NCBI RefSeq assembly: GCF_019219065.1 | Contig: NZ_JAHUWK010000008.1 | Span: 1 to 64,000, forward strand | DNA from: Duganella sp. sic0402 | GTDB lineage: Bacteria > Pseudomonadota > Gammaproteobacteria > Burkholderiales > Burkholderiaceae_D | Direction of reading: 5' to 3' | Length of the DNA: 64,000 bases | Shown here: in pieces, positions 18,902 to 28,282 of the stretch | Layout: every line of letters starts with the position of its first letter | Numbering within the stretch: position 1 is the stretch's first letter | The notes under the pieces: generated by a model | What the model saw: the letters and a program-made list of their open reading frames with translations, nothing else | What the model was told of the DNA's origin: nothing | Database searches by the model: none | Program-made: the position numbers and the translations under genes

Positions 18902-20815
18902 ATGGACAGCAAGAAGATGGATACCACCAACGAAACGCCGTCGACACGCCGCGGCTTTCTGGGCAAGAGCGCAGCACTGGGCCTGGCTGGCGTAACGCTG
19001 GGCCTGGCCGGCTGCAAGGAAGAAGCAGCGGCCGGCGGCAAAACCGCCGCCGCGCCAGCCGCACACAAGGGCGGCGAGGTCGCGCCGGGGCAGCTGGACG
19101 ATTACTACGCCTTCATCAGTTCCGGCCACTCCGGCGAAGCGCGCGTGCTGGGCCTGCCGTCCGGCCGCGAGCTGAAACGCATCCCGGTGTTCAATATCGA
19201 CTGCATGGTCGGCTGGGGCATCACCAACGAATCCAAAGCCATCATGGGCACCAAGCCGGATGGCTCGCTGAAGTACACCACCGGCGACACCCACCACGTC
19301 CACGGCAGCTACAAGAACGGCACCTATGACGGCCGCTGGCTGTTCATCAACGACAAGCTGCACTCGCGCGTGGCGCGCATCCGCATGGATACGATGGAAA
19401 CCGACAAGATCACCGAGCTGCCCAATGTGGCCGGTTTCCACGGCATCTTCCCGGACAAGCGCGATCCGGTTGACCCGAAAATCGATTACACCACCCGCGT
19501 GTTCTGCGGCGCAGAATTCCACATCCCGCTGCCCAACGATGGCCGTGATCTGGAAGATCCGACCAAATGGGGCGCGCTGTTCAGCTGCGTCAGCGCCGAG
19601 ACCATGGAAGTGATGTGGCAGGTGCGCGTCGACGGCAATATGGACTTGTGCGCCACCTCGTACGACGGCAAGCTGGCCGCCTGCAACCAGTACAACGTGG
19701 AAAATGCCGCCGATCTGAACGGCATGATGGCGGCCGAACGCGACGCCTGCGTGTTCCTGCACATCGAGCGTGTGGAAGCACTGGTCAAGGCCGGCAAGTT
19801 CACCACGATCGGTGCCTCGAAAGTGCCCGTGGTGGATGGCCGCAAAGCCGCCAACGAAGATCCGAAAACCGCCATCTCGCTGTACGTCCCGGTCGGCAAA
19901 AACCCGCACGGCGTCAACGCCAGCCCGGACGGCAAGTACTTCGTTTGCTCCGGCAAGCTGTCGCCGACCGCCACCGTGATTGAGCTGAGCAAAGTGCTGC
20001 AATGGTTCGATGGCGCAGTCAAAGATCCACGCGACACCGTGGTGGCAGAACCGGAAATCGGACTGGGCCCGCTGCACACCGCCTTTGACGGCAAGGGCAA
20101 TGCCTACACCTCGCTGTTCCTCGACAGCCAGGCCGTCAAGTGGAACGTCGACGCCGCCATCGCCCAATTCAAGGGCGACAAGAACGCCAAGGTCATTCTG
20201 GAAAAATTCGACGTGCACTACCAGCCGGGCCACAACTATTCGTCGATGGGTGAAACCACGCAGGCGGATGGCAAGTACCTCAACTCCGGTAACAAATTCT
20301 CCAAGGACCGCTTCCTGCCGGTCGGGCCGCTGCATCCGGAAACGGAACAGCTGATCGACATCGGCGGCAGCGCCATGAAACTGGTGGCCGACCATACCGC
20401 CTACTCGGAACCGCACGACGGCATCATCGTCCGCCGCGACGTGGTGAAGACGCGCCAGATCTACAACCTGACCGACTTCCCGAACGCCGTTACGCCGGAA
20501 ACCGCCGGCATCGAGCGCAAGGGCAACAAGGTGCATGTACGCCTGATGTCGCAAGCGCCGGCGTACAGCATGCCGGTCATCAAGGTGAAGAAAGGCGACG
20601 AGGTCACCATCACGCTGACCAACTACGACAAGGTGGAAGACCTGACCCACGGTTGCGCGATCCCGACCTACAACATCAACTTCATCGTCAATCCGCAGGA
20701 AACCAAATCGGTCACCTTCAAGGCCGATCACGCGGGTGCGTTCTGGATGTATTGCACGCACTTCTGCCACGCCTTGCACCTGGAGATGCGCAGCCGTTTC
20801 CTGGTTGAAGCCTGA
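18902..20815 (+). CDS. nosZ: Nitrous-oxide reductase NosZ
   Basis: A 637-residue periplasmic multicopper enzyme reducing N2O to N2. The signal peptide is twin-arginine type (TRRGFLGK, residues 15-22). The CuZ motif DTHHVHGS has His131/His132. The C-terminal CuA site has His583, Cys618, Cys622, His626 and Met629 (CTHFCHALHLEM), the same numbers as in Pseudomonas stutzeri NosZ, which supports the ATG at 18902 over the start at 18857. Oddities: a lipobox LAGC (35-38) ends the signal peptide, so Cys38 may be lipidated. The CuA-loop residue 620, Trp in P. stutzeri, is His here. First gene of the nos operon, behind an FNR-type box. Confidence 0.97.
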   Translation: MDSKKMDTTNETPSTRRGFLGKSAALGLAGVTLGLAGCKEEAAAGGKTAAAPAAHKGGEVAPGQLDDYYAFISSGHSGEARVLGLPSGRELKRIPVFNIDCMVGWGITNESKAIMGTKPDGSLKYTTGDTHHVHGSYKNGTYDGRWLFINDKLHSRVARIRMDTMETDKITELPNVAGFHGIFPDKRDPVDPKIDYTTRVFCGAEFHIPLPNDGRDLEDPTKWGALFSCVSAETMEVMWQVRVDGNMDLCATSYDGKLAACNQYNVENAADLNGMMAAERDACVFLHIERVEALVKAGKFTTIGASKVPVVDGRKAANEDPKTAISLYVPVGKNPHGVNASPDGKYFVCSGKLSPTATVIELSKVLQWFDGAVKDPRDTVVAEPEIGLGPLHTAFDGKGNAYTSLFLDSQAVKWNVDAAIAQFKGDKNAKVILEKFDVHYQPGHNYSSMGETTQADGKYLNSGNKFSKDRFLPVGPLHPETEQLIDIGGSAMKLVADHTAYSEPHDGIIVRRDVVKTRQIYNLTDFPNAVTPETAGIERKGNKVHVRLMSQAPAYSMPVIKVKKGDEVTITLTNYDKVEDLTHGCAIPTYNINFIVNPQETKSVTFKADHAGAFWMYCTHFCHALHLEMRSRFLVEA

Positions 20816-20877
20816 TTGTAATGTAGTTGTAGCCTAAGTCCCTGCCGGCTGGCACGCCAGCGGCAGGGCGTATCCTC

Positions 20878-23046
20878 ATGACGTTTATTTCAAAATCCCT
20901 GTTGGCATGGCTGGCAATGCTGCTGGCCGTGTTGACGGCGCCGATGGCCGGCGCCACCGTCTACGACGCTGAGCTATCACCCGAATTAATGCACGGTCCC
21001 GACCTGTGCGCCCATGCCGCCTGCGCCGATGTCATGCCGCAGGCAAAACGCTTTTCCAGGCGTATGGGATCGCCGCAGTACGTGCAGGCGCTGGACGCTG
21101 CTGGCAAGGTGATCGGCTATGTGTTCCTGTCCACCGATGTGGTGGATATTCCCGCTTACTCCGGCAAGCCGGTGATCACGCTGATCGGCATGGACGCCAA
21201 GGGCGTCATCACCGGCGTGCGTGTGATCAAGCACTCCGAGCCGATACTGCTGGCTGGCATCCCCGAATCCGCGCTGCTCAAATTCATCGACCAATACGTG
21301 GGCTTGCGCGGCGACGCCAAGCTGGAAATCGGCCGTGGCGGCGATGGCAGTGTGGGCCTGGATGCGATCAGCGGTGCGACAGTGACCGCCATCGCCGAGA
21401 ACCAGGTGATTTCCCGCAGTGCCTATGAAATCGGCCGCCAGGTCGGCATCTTCACCACGGCCGAGCGTCCCCCGGCGCGCTTCACGCCCATCGACGAACG
21501 CCTGAACTGGAGCAAGCTGGCGGACGAAGGTTCAGTTGGCCGGCTGAAGATTTCAGCCCGCGAAGTTGGCGCCGACAGCGCACGCGGCGAGTACATCGAT
21601 CTGTATTTCGGTTACCTGAACACGCCAACGCTGGGCAACAGCCTGCTGGGCGAGGACAACTACCAGCGCCTGATGCGCGACCTCAAGCCGGATGAGCATG
21701 CGATCTTCGTCATCGCCAGCGGACAGACCTCGTTCAAAGGATCGGGCTTTGTACGCGGCGGCATCTACGACCGTATCCAGGTGCGGCAAGATCCGCAAAC
21801 CTACACCTTCCGCGACACCGATTACCTCAACCTCTATCACCTGCAACCCGGCGATGCGCCGGACTACCGCGAGTCCGGCATCTTCATCGTCCGCTCGAAG
21901 CACTTCAATCCGGCATGGCCATGGACGCTGACACTGCTGGTCAACAAGCTGGATGCCAAAGGTGCGAAGACTTTCGCCCACTACGACCAGCCGTACTGGC
22001 TGCCGGCGCGCTATCTGGAAGGCGGCCATCCGAAAGTGGTGACGGCACGCCCGGCCTGGCAAAACATCTGGCTGGACCGGATTCCGCAGATTGCCTTGTT
22101 TATCGCCACGCTGCTGTTCACCGCCGTGCTGTACGCGCAGCGCGACCGGCTGGTGCGCGCATCCAAGCGCAAGCACAAGCCGTTGATCAGCTGGCCGCGA
22201 CTGGTGTTGTGGATCATCAGCGCAGGCTTCATCGGCTTCTACCTGAAGGCGCAGCCGAGCATCACGCAGATCATGACCTGGCTGCATTCGCTGATCAACC
22301 AGTGGCGCTGGGAGCTGTTCCTGTCCGATCCGTTTATCTTCCTGTTCTGGTGGTTCATCATCATTACGGTGCTGATCTGGGGACGCGGTCTGTTCTGCGG
22401 CTGGCTGTGCCCATTCGGTTCGCTGCAACACCTGATGCTGAAACTGGGCGCGGCCATCGGCCTGAAACGCTGGCAGAAACTGCTGCCGAAAAAGCTGCAC
22501 GACAAGCTGCGCTGGCTGAAGTACGCCATCTTCTTCGGCCTGATCGGCGTGTCCTTGTTCTCGATGGAGACGGCCGAGCACCTGGCGGAAATCGAGCCAT
22601 TCAAGACCACCTTCCTGGTCGGCGTGTGGAACCGCACGTGGCCGTTCTGGCTGTTCATCGGCGCGATACTCGGCCTGTCGATGTTCAGCGAGCGTCCCTA
22701 CTGCAAATATCTGTGCCCGATGGGCGCTGGCCTGGCCCTTCCCGGCAAGTTCCGCCTGTTCGGCCTGAGGCGCAAAGCCGAATGCACCACCTGCCACGCC
22801 TGCGCGGCAGGCTGCGGCTCGCACGCCATCGACAGCGAGGGCAAAATCGACCAGATGGAATGCATGCTGTGTCTCGACTGCATGATCATGTACTACGACG
22901 ATCACGCCTGCCCGCCGCTGGTCAAGGAACGCAAGCAGCGCGAGGCCAAAGGCCAGGCGCTGACGCGCATCGGCGCGGATGGCTATTTCCTGTCGCTGGA
23001 CAGCCTGCGCGCGATGCTGCCGTCCAAGGGCAAGGAACATCCATGA
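20878..23046 (+). CDS. nosR: NosR, membrane flavo-/iron-sulfur protein for N2O reduction
   Basis: A 722-residue membrane protein thought to feed quinol-derived electrons to NosZ and to affect nosZ expression. A signal peptide leads into a periplasmic FMN-binding domain with the flavinylation motif LDAISGATVT (Thr168 the expected FMN site). Next come several membrane helices with CGWLCPFGS and CKYLCPMGAG, and a cytoplasmic ferredoxin-like end with CTTCHACAAGC and CMLCLDC for [4Fe-4S] clusters. An ApbE-type flavin transferase (nosX) is encoded downstream and would attach the FMN. It starts 62 bases after nosZ and overlaps nosD by four bases. Confidence 0.95.
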   Translation: MTFISKSLLAWLAMLLAVLTAPMAGATVYDAELSPELMHGPDLCAHAACADVMPQAKRFSRRMGSPQYVQALDAAGKVIGYVFLSTDVVDIPAYSGKPVITLIGMDAKGVITGVRVIKHSEPILLAGIPESALLKFIDQYVGLRGDAKLEIGRGGDGSVGLDAISGATVTAIAENQVISRSAYEIGRQVGIFTTAERPPARFTPIDERLNWSKLADEGSVGRLKISAREVGADSARGEYIDLYFGYLNTPTLGNSLLGEDNYQRLMRDLKPDEHAIFVIASGQTSFKGSGFVRGGIYDRIQVRQDPQTYTFRDTDYLNLYHLQPGDAPDYRESGIFIVRSKHFNPAWPWTLTLLVNKLDAKGAKTFAHYDQPYWLPARYLEGGHPKVVTARPAWQNIWLDRIPQIALFIATLLFTAVLYAQRDRLVRASKRKHKPLISWPRLVLWIISAGFIGFYLKAQPSITQIMTWLHSLINQWRWELFLSDPFIFLFWWFIIITVLIWGRGLFCGWLCPFGSLQHLMLKLGAAIGLKRWQKLLPKKLHDKLRWLKYAIFFGLIGVSLFSMETAEHLAEIEPFKTTFLVGVWNRTWPFWLFIGAILGLSMFSERPYCKYLCPMGAGLALPGKFRLFGLRRKAECTTCHACAAGCGSHAIDSEGKIDQMECMLCLDCMIMYYDDHACPPLVKERKQREAKGQALTRIGADGYFLSLDSLRAMLPSKGKEHP

Positions 23047-24347
23047 AGACGACAGCTCCCGGCTCGCTACCATTAATGCGCGCGCTGATGCTGGCGCTAA
23101 CACTGGCCGGCAATGGCCCCGGCCTGGCCGCGGCCGCCGTGCTGCAAGTCCACGCTGGTGATTCGATCAACGCCGCCATTGTCCGCGCGCAGCCGGGCGA
23201 CACGCTGCTGATCGCCGCCGGCACCTATAACGAGCGCCTGCTGATCGACAAGCCGCTGACGCTGCAAGGCCAGGGCCATCCCATCATCAGCGCGCAGCGC
23301 AAGGACGACACCATCCGCATCAGCGCCGCCGACGTCAAACTCACCGGCCTGATCGTGCGCGACAGCGGCGAAGACCTGACCGCGCAGAATGCCGGCATCT
23401 ATATCCAGCCTGGCGCGCACCGCGTGCAGATCAGCGAATGCCAGCTGGTCGCCAACCTGTTCGGCATCTGGCTGCAAGGCGTGCATGACGCGCGGCTGAT
23501 GAACAACGTCATCACCGGCCGGCGCGATCTGCAATCGGCGCAGCGCGGCAACGGCATCCAGGTGTATGACACACGCGGCGTGCGCGTTATCGGCAACGAG
23601 ATCAGCACCACCCGCGACGGCATTTATGTTGACGTTTCCAAGGATGCGGAATTCCGCCACAACCGCATCCATCACGTCCGCTATGGCACGCACTACATGA
23701 ACACCAACCACAGCACCTGGGAAGACAACGAGGTCTATCTGAGCCGCGCCGGGCTGGCATTGATGGAAGTCCGCAGCCTGACCGTGCGCCGCAATATCTC
23801 GTGGGGCAATACCGATCACGGCATCATGCTGCGCACTATTCAGGATTCCATCATTGAAGACAACGTTGTCGCCAGCAACGACCGCGGCTTCTTCGTCTAC
23901 GACGCCGAATACAACACGCTGCGCCGCAACCTGGTCATCAACAACCGTACCGGTGTGCATCTGTCTGCCGGTTCGTCGAACAACGAAGTCGATGGCAATG
24001 ACTTCATCGGCAATCAGGAACAGGTGCGCTTTGTAGCGTCGCGCGATGTCGAATGGGGCAAGAAAGAAGGAAACTACTGGAGCAACTACAACGGATGGGA
24101 CCAGAACGCCGACGGCCAAGGCGACGTGCCCTACGAAGCCAACGACCTGGTGGACCGCCTGAACTGGCAATACCCGCTGCTCAAAATGCTCAGCGCCAGC
24201 CCGGCGCTGCAAACACTGCGCTTTGCTGCCCGCCAGTTCCCGCTGCTGCGCGCACCCAGCGTAGTCGACCGCCATCCGCGCATGCGGCCGATCTCACAGA
24301 ATTGGAAGAAATGGAATGACATCGTTCCCCGCACCGACACCAACTGA
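23043..24347 (+). CDS. nosD: NosD, periplasmic copper-maturation protein
   Basis: A 434-residue secreted protein with a signal peptide (to about residue 32) and a right-handed beta-helix. The helix is visible as repeated turns such as GIYIQPGAHRVQISECQLV and GIYVDVSKDAEFRHNRIH (CASH/NosD repeats). With NosF and NosY it forms the ABC complex NosDFY, which hands copper from NosL to apo-NosZ to build CuZ. The ATG at 23043 overlaps the nosR stop as ATGA. The reading frame is open far upstream inside nosR, but that part has no NosD features. The 3' end overlaps nosF by 32 bases. Confidence 0.95.
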   Translation: MKTTAPGSLPLMRALMLALTLAGNGPGLAAAAVLQVHAGDSINAAIVRAQPGDTLLIAAGTYNERLLIDKPLTLQGQGHPIISAQRKDDTIRISAADVKLTGLIVRDSGEDLTAQNAGIYIQPGAHRVQISECQLVANLFGIWLQGVHDARLMNNVITGRRDLQSAQRGNGIQVYDTRGVRVIGNEISTTRDGIYVDVSKDAEFRHNRIHHVRYGTHYMNTNHSTWEDNEVYLSRAGLALMEVRSLTVRRNISWGNTDHGIMLRTIQDSIIEDNVVASNDRGFFVYDAEYNTLRRNLVINNRTGVHLSAGSSNNEVDGNDFIGNQEQVRFVASRDVEWGKKEGNYWSNYNGWDQNADGQGDVPYEANDLVDRLNWQYPLLKMLSASPALQTLRFAARQFPLLRAPSVVDRHPRMRPISQNWKKWNDIVPRTDTN

Positions 24348-25269
24348 AGCCGCCGTCAGCCTGCGTAGCATTCAACACCGCTACGGCGTTTTCACGGCTT
24401 TACGAGATGTCAGCTTCGACATTCCGCGAGGCGCCATGTTTGGCCTGATCGGTCACAACGGCGCCGGCAAGAGCACGCTGTTCAAGCTGATGCTCGGCCT
24501 GATCGCGCCGTCCGCCGGCACGCTGCATGTACTGGGCCAGAATGCTGCCGAAGCGGCGTTTCGCCAGACCCGCCGCCGCATCGGCTACCTGCCCGAGAGC
24601 TTCGTCACCTACGATAATCTGAGCGGACGGGAAGTGCTGCACTTCTTCGCTGACCTTAAGCGCATTCCACGTTCAGCCTGCACGCCGCTGCTGGAACTGG
24701 TCGGCCTGAGCGCCGCCGCCGGCCGCCAGGTGCAGACCTATTCCAAAGGCATGCGCCAGCGCCTCGGGCTCGCGCAAGCGCTGCTGGGGCAGCCGGACAT
24801 CATCTTCCTCGATGAACCAACCAACGGACTTGATCCACAAGGCATCGCCGGCTTTTACGACATTCTGCACGCGGTGCGCGAACGCGGCGCCACCATCGTC
24901 ATCACCTCGCACATCCTGGCCGAGATTCAGCACCGCGTGGACCAGCTGCTGATCATGCAGGGCGGCGCGGTCGCCGCGCAAGGCACGCTGGCGCAACTGC
25001 GCGCCGGCATGGATGCGCCATTGGCGCTGACCATCGTCGCCACTGTCCCGCTCATGCTGCAAGCGAGCATACGCGTCGCACTGGCCGCACTGCCCTTGCG
25101 ATTGCAGCAGGAGGCGCATGGCGAACAACTGCGCGTGTGCTGCGCCAGTGCCGACAAGATGGCGGTACTGCGCGAGCTGGCTGCCTGCGCAAGCGACATC
25201 ACCCTTCAAGAGTCGACACTGGAACAGGTCTTCCTTGGCTACGGAGGCGCCCATGTCCGCACGCATTGA
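24316..25269 (+). CDS. nosF: NosF, ABC transporter ATPase for NosZ copper assembly
   Basis: A 317-residue ABC ATPase. Walker A is GHNGAGKST, the signature is YSKGMRQRLGLAQALL, Walker B is IIFLDEPTNGLDP, and the switch histidine is in VITSHIL. It powers the NosDFY complex. The C-terminal 80 or so residues form the usual NosF extension. Its start lies inside nosD (32-base overlap) and its end overlaps nosY by 17 bases, so the three are translationally coupled. Confidence 0.96.
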   Translation: MTSFPAPTPTEAAVSLRSIQHRYGVFTALRDVSFDIPRGAMFGLIGHNGAGKSTLFKLMLGLIAPSAGTLHVLGQNAAEAAFRQTRRRIGYLPESFVTYDNLSGREVLHFFADLKRIPRSACTPLLELVGLSAAAGRQVQTYSKGMRQRLGLAQALLGQPDIIFLDEPTNGLDPQGIAGFYDILHAVRERGATIVITSHILAEIQHRVDQLLIMQGGAVAAQGTLAQLRAGMDAPLALTIVATVPLMLQASIRVALAALPLRLQQEAHGEQLRVCCASADKMAVLRELAACASDITLQESTLEQVFLGYGGAHVRTH

Positions 25270-26077
25270 ATGGCGCCAGGTCGGCATCCTAGCCGCCAAG
25301 GAATGGCGCGACCGCCTGCGCAACCGCTGGGTGCTGGCCGTGGCGCTGGTGTTTGCCGTGTTCGCGCTGGCCATCGCCTACTTCGGCGCGGCCCAGCAAG
25401 GCCAGGTTGGCTTCCACAGCATCGACGCCACCATCGCCAGCCTTGCCAGCCTGGTCATCTACCTGGTGCCGCTGATCGCGCTGATACTCGGCTACGACGC
25501 CATCGTCGGCGAGCGTGAGCGCGGCGCTTTGGAACTGCTGCTGTCTATGCCGGTAACGCGGCTGGAAGTCCTGCTCGGCAAATACCTCGGACTGGCAGCG
25601 GCCCTTACCAGCGCCACCGCCATCGGCTTCGGCGCTGGCCTGCTGCCCTTGTTCTCGCAGCTGACCGTGGCCGAAGGCTGGCGCTACACGCAATTCGTCG
25701 CCAGCGCCGTGTTGATGGGACTGGCTTTCCTCAGCATTGCCATGCTGGTGTCGGTCAGCACGCGCGACCGCATCCGTGCCAGCGGTATCGCCCTGACGCT
25801 GTGGTTCCTGTTCGTGCTGGTGTTCGACCTGCTGCTGATGGGTGTCATGGTGCTCAGCCAGGGCAAGCTGAGTAGCGGCATATTCGCCGCCTTGCTGATG
25901 CTGAACCCGGCCGACGTATTCCGTCTGCTGAACGTGTTCAGTTCCGATCAGGCCCAGGCCATGTATGGTCTGGCCACCGTCATGCCGGAAAGCTGGACCC
26001 ATCCAGCGCTGCTGGCCGGCGTGATGCTGGCCTGGATTGTCTTACCGTTTTCTATCGCACTCAGGAGATTTTCATGA
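25253..26077 (+). CDS. nosY: NosY, ABC permease for NosZ copper assembly
   Basis: A 274-residue membrane protein with six helices, of the ABC-2 type. It begins with the amphipathic segment ILAAKEWRDRLRNRWVL and has ERERGALELLLSMPVTR in the first cytoplasmic loop, a hallmark of NosY-like permeases. It forms the membrane part of NosDFY. The start ATG at 25253 lies within nosF. It overlaps nosL by four bases. Confidence 0.95.
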   Translation: MSARIEWRQVGILAAKEWRDRLRNRWVLAVALVFAVFALAIAYFGAAQQGQVGFHSIDATIASLASLVIYLVPLIALILGYDAIVGERERGALELLLSMPVTRLEVLLGKYLGLAAALTSATAIGFGAGLLPLFSQLTVAEGWRYTQFVASAVLMGLAFLSIAMLVSVSTRDRIRASGIALTLWFLFVLVFDLLLMGVMVLSQGKLSSGIFAALLMLNPADVFRLLNVFSSDQAQAMYGLATVMPESWTHPALLAGVMLAWIVLPFSIALRRFS

Positions 26078-26586
26078 ATACCCAACGCCTGCGCTGGAGC
26101 GCGCTGGCCGCCCTCGTGCTGGCCGCGTGCACGCACACAGCAAGCAAGCTGCCCGCCATTGATCCATCCGACGATGCGGCCTGCGCGCTGGATGGCATGC
26201 TGCTACGCGACTTCCCCGGCCCCAAAGCACAGATCCGGTTTGTCGACGGCAAAACCGATTACTTCTGCGACGTGATGGAACTGCTCAGCGAAATGCTGGC
26301 GCCGGAACAGCATCGCGCCACCAGCACTTTCTACGTGCAGGACATGGGCAAGGCCGACTGGCAGAAACCCAAAGGCCACTGGATACCGGCACGCGATGCA
26401 CTGTACGTCATCGGCAGCAAGGCGCAAGGCTCGATGGGCGCGACCATCGCCTCGTTCAGCCAGCAGGCCTACGCCGACGCCTTCGCGCAGAAGCAAGGCG
26501 GCAAAGTGCTGCGTTTCGATCAGATCACCCTGTCCATGTTGAACAGCACCAGTGGCGGCATGCCGGCGCACGGCATGGAACATTAA
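26074..26586 (+). CDS. nosL: NosL, copper chaperone lipoprotein
   Basis: A 170-residue outer-membrane lipoprotein. The lipobox is LAAC (Cys19). The copper site of NosL is visible as CALDGM (about residues 38-43). The C-terminus GGMPAHGMEH adds further Met and His residues. NosL carries Cu(I) to NosD for assembly of CuZ in NosZ. ATGA overlap with nosY. A terminator follows 14 bases after the stop, so the cytochrome and apbE downstream may need their own promoter or readthrough. Confidence 0.94.
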   Translation: MNTQRLRWSALAALVLAACTHTASKLPAIDPSDDAACALDGMLLRDFPGPKAQIRFVDGKTDYFCDVMELLSEMLAPEQHRATSTFYVQDMGKADWQKPKGHWIPARDALYVIGSKAQGSMGATIASFSQQAYADAFAQKQGGKVLRFDQITLSMLNSTSGGMPAHGMEH

Positions 26587-26599
26587 ATAGCAACGGTTT

Positions 26600-26638
26600 G
26601 GATCGGCGTCGTCTGGCAGGGTGCGACGATCCTTTTTT
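26600..26638 (+). terminator. Rho-independent terminator after nosL
   Basis: GGATC (26600-26604) pairs with GATCC (26628-26632), and inner GTCG/CGAC pairs extend the stem. Six T residues follow at 26633-26638. It may split the nos cluster into two transcripts. Confidence 0.75.
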
Positions 26639-26680
26639 ATCCCGGTATATGCCGGTTCACTTTGAAGAGAGAGATAGACC

Positions 26681-26992
26681 ATGAAGAAGTTACTGATGCT
26701 GGCAGCCATGTTGGCTGCCGTCACCACCGCCACCGCCGCTGCGCCGGACGCAGCCAAGATCGAGAAGACCTACACCACCACCTGCGCGGCCTGCCATGCG
26801 GCCGGCATCATGGGTGCGCCCAAGGTTGGCGACAAGGCCGCGTGGAAGCCGCGCATCGCAAAGGGCAAGCCGGCGCTGTACGCCAGCGCCATCTCGGGCG
26901 TGAAGATGATGCCGCCGCGTGGCGGCAATCCGGGCCTGAAGGACGACGAACTGAAAGCCATCGTCGACTACATGATCGGCAAGAGTAATTAA
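26681..26992 (+). CDS. Small c-type cytochrome (cytochrome c5-like)
   Basis: A 103-residue secreted cytochrome. The signal peptide ends at about residue 20. The heme motif is CAACH (about residues 36-40). The likely distal ligand is the methionine in VKMMPPRGG, and the C-terminal helix is DDELKAIVDYMIG. The size and the PPRGG element match cytochrome c5 / class I short cytochromes. Its place between nosL and nosX suggests it delivers electrons to NosZ, but this is inference. Confidence 0.93.
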   Translation: MKKLLMLAAMLAAVTTATAAAPDAAKIEKTYTTTCAACHAAGIMGAPKVGDKAAWKPRIAKGKPALYASAISGVKMMPPRGGNPGLKDDELKAIVDYMIGKSN

Positions 26993-27040
26993 TACCGCTG
27001 GCCGCCGACTGCGGTCGGCGGCCGCTTCCGGAGAAACACC

Positions 27041-28051
27041 ATGTTCACCCGCGCCTTGCTGGCCATTCTGCTGTTCCTGAGCGCCTGCTCAAGTGAGGAG
27101 CGGCTCTACAAAACCGAGGGCCATGTGTTCGGCACCACAGTCTCGATTACCATCTACGGTGGATCACAACAACGCGCCGACCTGCTCGGCGACGAAGTAC
27201 TGCGCGAATTCGACCGCCTGCACCGCAAATTCCACGCGTGGCAACCCAGCATGCTGACCGCACTGAACGACAGCATCGCCAAGGGCCAGCCATTCCGCGC
27301 CGATGCCGAAATGGCCGGGCTGCTCAAATCGGCCGAGAAGCTGTCCACACGTTCCGGCCTGCTATTCAATCCCGCTATCGGCCACCTGATACGGCTGTGG
27401 GGCTTCCAGAAAAATGACATCAGCGCGCAAGGCCCGGAGGAGGCGGAGATCAAACGCTGGGTCGATGCCCATCCGTCGCTGTCCGATCTGCGCTATGACG
27501 GTAACACCATCAGCAGCGTCAACACAGCAGTGATGATCGACCTTGGCGGCTACGCCAAAGGCTATGCGCTGGACCGCGCCGCGATGCTGCTGCGCGAAGC
27601 GCATGTGAAAGCGGCGCTGGTTAATATCGGCGGTAACGTCATCGCCATCGGCAAGCCAGGTGAGCGGCCATGGCAGGTTGGCATCCGCGATCCGCGCGGC
27701 GCCGGCACGGTGGCGCAGATCGCGCTGCACGATAATGAAGCCATCGGCACCAGCGGCGACTATGAACGCTACTTCATGAAGGATGGAAAGCGCCGCCCAC
27801 ACATCATCGATCCACGCACCGGCTATCCGATCGATCTGGTGGCATCGGTCACGATTATCGCCGGCGGCGGCCGCGATCCCGGCCTGCGCTCGGACGGCCA
27901 CTCCAAGCCGCTGTTCATCGCCGGCCCGGAAGGCTGGCAAGCCATGGCCGCCAAGCTCGATCTTAAAGAAGTGCTGCTGGTCGACGCCCAGCACCAGGTT
28001 CACATGACGCCTGCGATGCAGGCGCGCATCGACGCCACTCACAAGCCTTGA
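27041..28051 (+). CDS. nosX: NosX / ApbE-type FAD:protein FMN transferase
   Basis: A 336-residue lipoprotein (lipobox LSAC, Cys16). Family motifs are HVFGTTVSITIYG, DLGGYAKGYALD and HIIDPRTGYP, with the Mg2+-binding region after SGDYERYF. ApbE proteins transfer FMN from FAD to threonine in (S/T)GAT motifs of periplasmic proteins. The NosR in this cluster has exactly such a motif (SGATVT), so NosR is the probable target. In nos clusters this gene is called nosX. Confidence 0.94.
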   Translation: MFTRALLAILLFLSACSSEERLYKTEGHVFGTTVSITIYGGSQQRADLLGDEVLREFDRLHRKFHAWQPSMLTALNDSIAKGQPFRADAEMAGLLKSAEKLSTRSGLLFNPAIGHLIRLWGFQKNDISAQGPEEAEIKRWVDAHPSLSDLRYDGNTISSVNTAVMIDLGGYAKGYALDRAAMLLREAHVKAALVNIGGNVIAIGKPGERPWQVGIRDPRGAGTVAQIALHDNEAIGTSGDYERYFMKDGKRRPHIIDPRTGYPIDLVASVTIIAGGGRDPGLRSDGHSKPLFIAGPEGWQAMAAKLDLKEVLLVDAQHQVHMTPAMQARIDATHKP

Positions 28052-28213
28052 GCCATTTGCGGATGCGGCCACGCGCATTCGCATACCGCGATGAGGTATT
28101 AAATTGAAGCATGCGGCCTTTGATGCTCTTCAGCTCATTCAGCAATTGCGGGTAGCTCAAATCGCGATAGTCCTGATAAAACTCCTGCGCCAGCCAAGAC
28201 CTAGATACTTTGG
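28014..28213 (-). pseudogene. Possible degraded coding fragment between nosX and the TonB receptor
   Basis: On the minus strand a frame from about 28213 reads AKVSRSWLAQEFYQDYRDL and continues through LSYPQLLNELKSIKGRMLQF, which looks protein-like rather than like an antisense shadow. It begins right after an in-frame stop without a good start codon, and its far end runs into nosX. I do not recognise the family. It could be a remnant left by an insertion or recombination next to the nos cluster. Confidence 0.3.
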
Positions 28214-28282
28214 CCTATCGACCTGTGCGTAGTTTGATTCTATCATCGCTATATACTTAACTATACAGCGAGAGGCAGAGGG

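Noticed and set aside
18833..20779. 648-codon minus-strand frame opposite nosZ
   Set aside because: Exact antisense of NosZ with shadow composition; no signal, motif or ribosome site.
21915..23042. Upstream extension of the nosD frame within nosR
   Set aside because: The region encodes NosR in another frame; NosD begins with a signal peptide at the ATG at 23043.
26599..28051. Clade II nos organisation (because of NosZ CuA-loop differences)
   Set aside because: The presence of nosR and nosX and a Tat signal fits clade I; clade II clusters lack nosR and carry nosB/nosG/nosH-like genes, none of which is seen.
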